From contig CAJUNE010000007.1 in the NCBI GenBank assembly GCA_910587745.1, positions 1-46,080 of the forward strand: DNA of 46,080 nt. The letters are read 5' to 3'. The stretch comes from an uncultured Bacilli bacterium (GTDB lineage: Bacteria > Bacillota_I > Bacilli_A > RF39 > UBA660). Made by a program: the position numbers and the translations under genes. This document shows, piece by piece, positions 42,010 through 46,080 of the stretch (the first letter of the stretch is position 1; each line of letters begins with the position of its first letter). The notes under the pieces were generated by a model. It was not told the origin of the DNA, made no database searches, and saw nothing but the letters and a program-made list of their open reading frames with translations.

Positions 42010-44844
42010 ATGAAAAAGAGAAATTTTAATTGTGACATTTTAAGAATCATAGCATTTTGCTTAGTAATACTCGTCCATAGTTTATTTGGTATAGGATTTT
42101 ATGAAACTACAACTGAAGGTCCAATAATGTTAGCGTTTAATATAGCTAGATGTTTATTTATAACATGTGTTCCTCTGTTTTTGATTTTAAGTGGATATCT
42201 TATGAAAGAGAAAAATTTTAATAAAGATTACTTAAAGAAAATAGCTAGAATAGTTTTAACTTATATATTATGTAGTATAGCTTGTATAATACTGTTAACT
42301 ATAATAGAAAGTAGAGAAATATTTTCTATAAAAACATATATATCATCAATTTTATCATATAAAGCTGCTCCGTATTCTTGGTATGTTAACATGTATTTAG
42401 GATTATATTTGATAATACCATTTCTGAATATTCTATGGAATAATTTAAAAACGAAAGAAAACAAAAAGATGCTATTAATAGTACTAGTTATCATAATAGT
42501 TTTACCAACTTTATTAAATATATGGAACTTTGATAGTTTGGATTGGTGGCTACATCCAGGCTCTTCAAATACTTATCAAACAATAATGCCTAATTTTTGG
42601 GTTGGGTTAGGATACCCAATATTATATTACTTTATAGGATGCTATTTAAAAGATTATAAATTAAATATGTCATTAAAAAAGAATATAACATTATTAATAT
42701 TATTTTTGGTATTATTTGGAATTTTTAATTATTATAGAAATTATGGCTATATTTTTAATTGGGGAATGTATGCAGATTATCATTCATTTGAAGCAGTAAT
42801 AATTTCAACTCTATTAGCAAATTTAACTCTTAATCATTTAAATATAAAAGTAAAGAATATAAAAATAATAAAAATTGTCTCAAAAATATCATATTTAACT
42901 TTTGGTGCATATCTTGTTTCAGCTATTTTTGATACTTGGTATTACCCTTATCTAAATAATTTTGAATACATTAAAAGTAGATTAATCTACTGGGTTCCTT
43001 TAATCTTGGGAATCATACTAAGTTCATTAATCTTATCATACATTATTAGTTTAATTGAAAAAGTGATTATAAAAATAATAAGCAACAAGGAGAACCATAA
43101 GACAATATTATTTTTATTATTAGAAATATTATTTTTATTTATCATTGAATTTTTTAATCAACAAATAATAGCAGATAAAAGTTATTTATATTATACAAGA
43201 CATGCATTTAATTATTGTTGGATAGGAATTATAATGATAATTATTTATATAGCAAAACCAAAATTAAGAAAAATAATTACAGTTATCATAAATTCAATAT
43301 TAATTATCATATCAATCGTAAATTACTTTATGAATGCATATTTTAAATCATTATTTTCATTTAAAGACTTAATTCTTGCAAGAGATGGATTAGAATTTAT
43401 AAACTCAATATTTAAATATATAAGTATAACATTAATAATATTCATAATAATATCGATTATAATAAATGTACTATTAATAAAGACAAAGACAATTAAAACA
43501 TACAAATTCAGATCATTACAAACCCCAATAATAATAATATTACCTATTATAATATTATTTTGTCGAAATAGTATTGTGAATAAATTAACAAGTTCAATAG
43601 ATGGATGGGATTCGCGAGCTGTTTTATCCAATATAAACAATTATTATACAAATTGGATTGAACCTACCAAATTAATTCAAATTAGTGGTACTTATGAATA
43701 TATAATCAAAGACTTTTATGAGTCATTTATAAAGAAAGAAAATATATTAGAAGCTAAAAAAAACGTTGAAAAATACATACAAGAAAACTTAAGTAAAAAG
43801 AAGGATAATAATTATAAAGGGATATTTAAAGATAAAAATTTAATATTTGTTATGATGGAGAGCATGGATGATTGGATGATAAATAAAGAAGTCACACCAA
43901 CTATACATGAAATGATGCAACATGGCTTTAATTTTAGAAATCACTATTCTCCAGGATATGTAACCGGAGATACAGCTAATACAGAGTTTATTGCTAATAC
44001 AGGTTTATATCCCAAAATAAATAGTTTATCACCTCATTATGCTTATATAAATAATTCATATCCATATTCTCTAGCAAATATTTTTAAAAGTAAAGGTTAT
44101 GAAGTTAATTCATTTCACAGGTCTAATGGTTTCATCTATAATCGGTCTGATATGCATTTAAGTTTAGGCTATAACAAATATTATAATTATTCTGATATGG
44201 GAATATCAAATGAAAATTTAGATTTAGATCATTACATTATTGAAAATTCATATAACAATATAGTATTAAACGATAAATTTATGAGTTTCATTATTACATA
44301 TACTCCTCATGATCCATATAATTATAATAAAATTGAGTGTAAAGAAAATATAGAAGATATTAATAAAATATATCCTCAGATTGACAATGAAGAAGTATTA
44401 TGTTCATATTCGGCAGCTAGAGAAACTGATAATATGTTTAAATTATTGATAAATAAATTGAAAAAAGACAAAAAATTAGAAGATACGATAATTGTGGCAT
44501 TTTCAGATCATCGAAATAAAGCCATATCATTAAATAATGAAGATAGTAAACTAAATAAAACAGCATTTTTTATTTATGATTCTACAATGGGAAATAATCA
44601 AATTGAAACCGTTACAAGTAGTATTAATATATTACCAACCATATTAAATCTATTCGGATTTAATGAGGAATATGTCTATCCAGGATATGATGCTTTAAAC
44701 ATAGAAGAAGGGTATGTAATTTTTAAAGATTTAACGTATTTTAATGGAAATATTATAGAACCAATAAATTCGAAAATGAAAAAGGAATTAGATTTTAGTA
44801 GTGATTTATTAATATCAAATTATTACAAACAGAAAAGTAATTAA
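42010..44844 (+). CDS. Fusion of acyltransferase-3 (OafA-like) and LTA-synthase-like phosphoglycerol transferase
   Basis: 944 residues. Residues ~1-345 are an acyltransferase-3 domain with about ten membrane segments (start NCDILRIIAFCLVILVHS with its conserved His; VPLFLILSGYLM). Residues ~360-520 add a five-helix block like the LtaS membrane part. The C-terminal alkaline-phosphatase-fold domain has E617 (MMESMDDW), the nucleophile T655 (TGDTANTEF), YTPHDPYN, and D833-H834 (SDHR), matching the LtaS metal and catalytic sites. It may both acylate and polymerise or decorate with glycerol phosphate. AAAGGA is ~11 bases upstream. The 248-bp gap before it has no gene I can see. Confidence 0.88.
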   Translation: MKKRNFNCDILRIIAFCLVILVHSLFGIGFYETTTEGPIMLAFNIARCLFITCVPLFLILSGYLMKEKNFNKDYLKKIARIVLTYILCSIACIILLTIIESREIFSIKTYISSILSYKAAPYSWYVNMYLGLYLIIPFLNILWNNLKTKENKKMLLIVLVIIIVLPTLLNIWNFDSLDWWLHPGSSNTYQTIMPNFWVGLGYPILYYFIGCYLKDYKLNMSLKKNITLLILFLVLFGIFNYYRNYGYIFNWGMYADYHSFEAVIISTLLANLTLNHLNIKVKNIKIIKIVSKISYLTFGAYLVSAIFDTWYYPYLNNFEYIKSRLIYWVPLILGIILSSLILSYIISLIEKVIIKIISNKENHKTILFLLLEILFLFIIEFFNQQIIADKSYLYYTRHAFNYCWIGIIMIIIYIAKPKLRKIITVIINSILIIISIVNYFMNAYFKSLFSFKDLILARDGLEFINSIFKYISITLIIFIIISIIINVLLIKTKTIKTYKFRSLQTPIIIILPIIILFCRNSIVNKLTSSIDGWDSRAVLSNINNYYTNWIEPTKLIQISGTYEYIIKDFYESFIKKENILEAKKNVEKYIQENLSKKKDNNYKGIFKDKNLIFVMMESMDDWMINKEVTPTIHEMMQHGFNFRNHYSPGYVTGDTANTEFIANTGLYPKINSLSPHYAYINNSYPYSLANIFKSKGYEVNSFHRSNGFIYNRSDMHLSLGYNKYYNYSDMGISNENLDLDHYIIENSYNNIVLNDKFMSFIITYTPHDPYNYNKIECKENIEDINKIYPQIDNEEVLCSYSAARETDNMFKLLINKLKKDKKLEDTIIVAFSDHRNKAISLNNEDSKLNKTAFFIYDSTMGNNQIETVTSSINILPTILNLFGFNEEYVYPGYDALNIEEGYVIFKDLTYFNGNIIEPINSKMKKELDFSSDLLISNYYKQKSN

Positions 44845-44860
44845 AAAACTTTTCTTTTTT
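44831..44860 (+). terminator. Terminator after the acyltransferase/LtaS fusion gene
   Basis: AGAAAAGT (44831-44838) pairs with ACTTTTCT (44848-44855), followed by a T run; overlaps the stop codon. Confidence 0.75.
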
Positions 44861-44898
44861 TAATTTCTATATTATACTTAATTAAAGGAGTATAGACT

Positions 44899-46011
44899 AT
44901 GATAAAAGTAATGACAATATTTGGAACAAGGCCTGAAGCTATAAAAATGGCCCCACTTGTAAAAGAATTAGAAAGTAGAAAAGAAATAAAAAGCATAGTC
45001 TGCGTTACAGCCCAACATAGAGAAATGTTAGACCAAGTGTTAGTTACATTTAAAATTAAACCTGATTATGATTTAAATATTATGAAGCAAGGACAAACAT
45101 TAGGAGAAGTTACAACAAGAGCTTTAACAGGACTTGAAGAAGTTATAAAAGAGTGTAAACCAGACATAGTATTAGTTCATGGTGATACAACAACAACGTT
45201 GGCTGGAGCCTTAGCAGCTTTTTATAATCAAGTAGCAATAGGACATGTTGAAGCAGGACTTAGAACATATGATAAATATTCGCCATATCCAGAAGAAATG
45301 AATAGACAAATGGTTGACTGTATGACTGATATGTATTTTGCTCCAACAAACTTAAGTAAAGAAAATTTATTAAAAGAGAATATTAATGAAAGTAAAATAT
45401 ATGTAACTGGTAATACAGTAATTGATGCAATGAAAACAACCGTTACCGGTAATTATAGTCATCCTGAATTAGAATGGATACAAGAAAATGAAAGAATGGT
45501 TTTACTTACAGCGCATAGAAGAGAAAATTTAGGTGAACCAATGCGAAATATATTTAAAGGAATAAAAAGAGTTGTTGATAAATTTAAAGATGTTAAAGTA
45601 ATATATCCTATACATATGAATCCTAAAGTACGTGAAGTAGCAAATGAAGTATTTAAAAATTGTGATAGAGTAAAACTAATTGAGCCATTAGAAGTATTTG
45701 ATTTTCACAACTTTCAAAATAAAGCCTATCTTATTTTAACAGATAGTGGAGGCATTCAAGAAGAAGCGCCATCTTTAGGCAAACCAGTATTAGTTTTAAG
45801 AGACACTACTGAAAGACCCGAAGGAATTGAAGCAGGAACTTTGAAATTAGTAGGAACAAATGAAGATATTATATATGAAGAAACAAAGAAATTATTAGAA
45901 GATAAAGAAGAATATAATAAGATGAGCAAAGCATCTAATCCATATGGTGATGGTAAAGCAAGTAAATATATAGTTGATGAAATAGTAAAAAAATTAATTA
46001 AAAAACTCTAG
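44899..46011 (+). CDS. wecB: UDP-N-acetylglucosamine 2-epimerase, non-hydrolysing
   Basis: 370 residues, full length. IFGTRPEAIKMAPL, TAQHREMLDQVL, VHGDTTTTLAGALAAFY, GHVEAGLRTYDKYSPYPEEMNR, LTAHRRENLG and LTDSGGIQEEAPSLGKPVLVLRDTTERPE cover all WecB/MnaA motifs. Interconverts UDP-GlcNAc and UDP-ManNAc; the ManNAc donor is what TagA needs. AAAGGAG precedes the ATG. Transcribed alone between two terminators. Confidence 0.96.
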   Translation: MIKVMTIFGTRPEAIKMAPLVKELESRKEIKSIVCVTAQHREMLDQVLVTFKIKPDYDLNIMKQGQTLGEVTTRALTGLEEVIKECKPDIVLVHGDTTTTLAGALAAFYNQVAIGHVEAGLRTYDKYSPYPEEMNRQMVDCMTDMYFAPTNLSKENLLKENINESKIYVTGNTVIDAMKTTVTGNYSHPELEWIQENERMVLLTAHRRENLGEPMRNIFKGIKRVVDKFKDVKVIYPIHMNPKVREVANEVFKNCDRVKLIEPLEVFDFHNFQNKAYLILTDSGGIQEEAPSLGKPVLVLRDTTERPEGIEAGTLKLVGTNEDIIYEETKKLLEDKEEYNKMSKASNPYGDGKASKYIVDEIVKKLIKKL

Positions 46012-46032
46012 TAAATACTAGAAGTTTTTTCT
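46000..46032 (+). terminator. Terminator of wecB
   Basis: AAAAAACT-CTAG-TAAATA-CTAG-AAGTTTTTT: long stem with T run directly at the wecB stop. The last 48 bases of the window show nothing further. Confidence 0.85.
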
Positions 46033-46080
46033 TTATTGTAATTTCAACCGCACCAATTTAATTATATTTTAATTGTACAT

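Overview
The window reads as chromosome of a very AT-rich Bacillota, probably a Bacilli, Erysipelotrichia or RF39-like gut lineage or a related low-GC Clostridia; I cannot place it more precisely. Support: AT-rich third codon positions with heavy use of AAA/ATA/AGA/TTA codons, strong AGGAG-type ribosome binding sites, TTGACA/TATAAT promoters, TGA used as a stop (so not the Mycoplasma code), plus SecG, TagO/LTA-synthase-type envelope genes and a CCA-encoding tRNA-His.

Left part (1-11.5 kb). A 33-repeat CRISPR array lies at the very start. It runs into the 3' end of a convergent gene for a PD-(D/E)XK-DUF2075 helicase-like protein. A mixed housekeeping/accessory stretch follows: an S66 LD-carboxypeptidase, an FAD oxidoreductase with a C-terminal Rieske domain, tRNA-His, an HNH_2 endonuclease with a distinctive N-terminal domain, a zinc-ribbon membrane protein, a GNAT acetyltransferase, a LigD protein with phosphoesterase and polymerase domains but no ligase, a signal-peptidase-like protein that lost its catalytic residues, and secG.

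Middle part (11.6-22.7 kb). A complete type I-B CRISPR-Cas locus on the + strand: cas6-cas8b(Cst1)-cas7-cas5, CRISPR array 2, cas3-cas4-cas1-cas2, CRISPR array 3. cas8b has a strong in-frame internal start (GGAGG-7-GTG) that would give a separate ~95-residue Cas11-type small subunit. The three arrays hold 62 spacers. Arrays 1 and 3 have nearly identical repeats and the same leader end. Array 2 has a different repeat but ends in two repeats of the array-1 type. Arrays 2 and 3 share an inverted-repeat leader element at exactly the same distance (127 bp) from the first repeat. Beyond array 3 is a decayed patch with an IS3-family end and broken coding frames.

Right part (22.8-46 kb). cysS and a protease-dead YugP-like membrane protein, then a long cell-surface polymer region: TagO/WecA, a galE stub, a GT4, an ABC importer of the Fe3+/2-aminoethylphosphonate type, a winged-helix/cytidylyltransferase fusion (LicC/PntC-like), a Wzx-type flippase, a sulfotransferase-like protein, LicD, two tandem GT2s, a Wzy/O-antigen-ligase-like protein, TagA (GT26), a DHHW protein with an MBOAT acyltransferase, an acyltransferase-3/LTA-synthase fusion, and WecB. 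WecB would supply UDP-ManNAc to TagA, which would extend the TagO product. Transporter, nucleotidyltransferase and LicD together look like a salvage-and-attach route for phosphocholine or, more speculatively, 2-aminoethylphosphonate. That module and the structure of the CRISPR arrays are the most interesting parts of the window.
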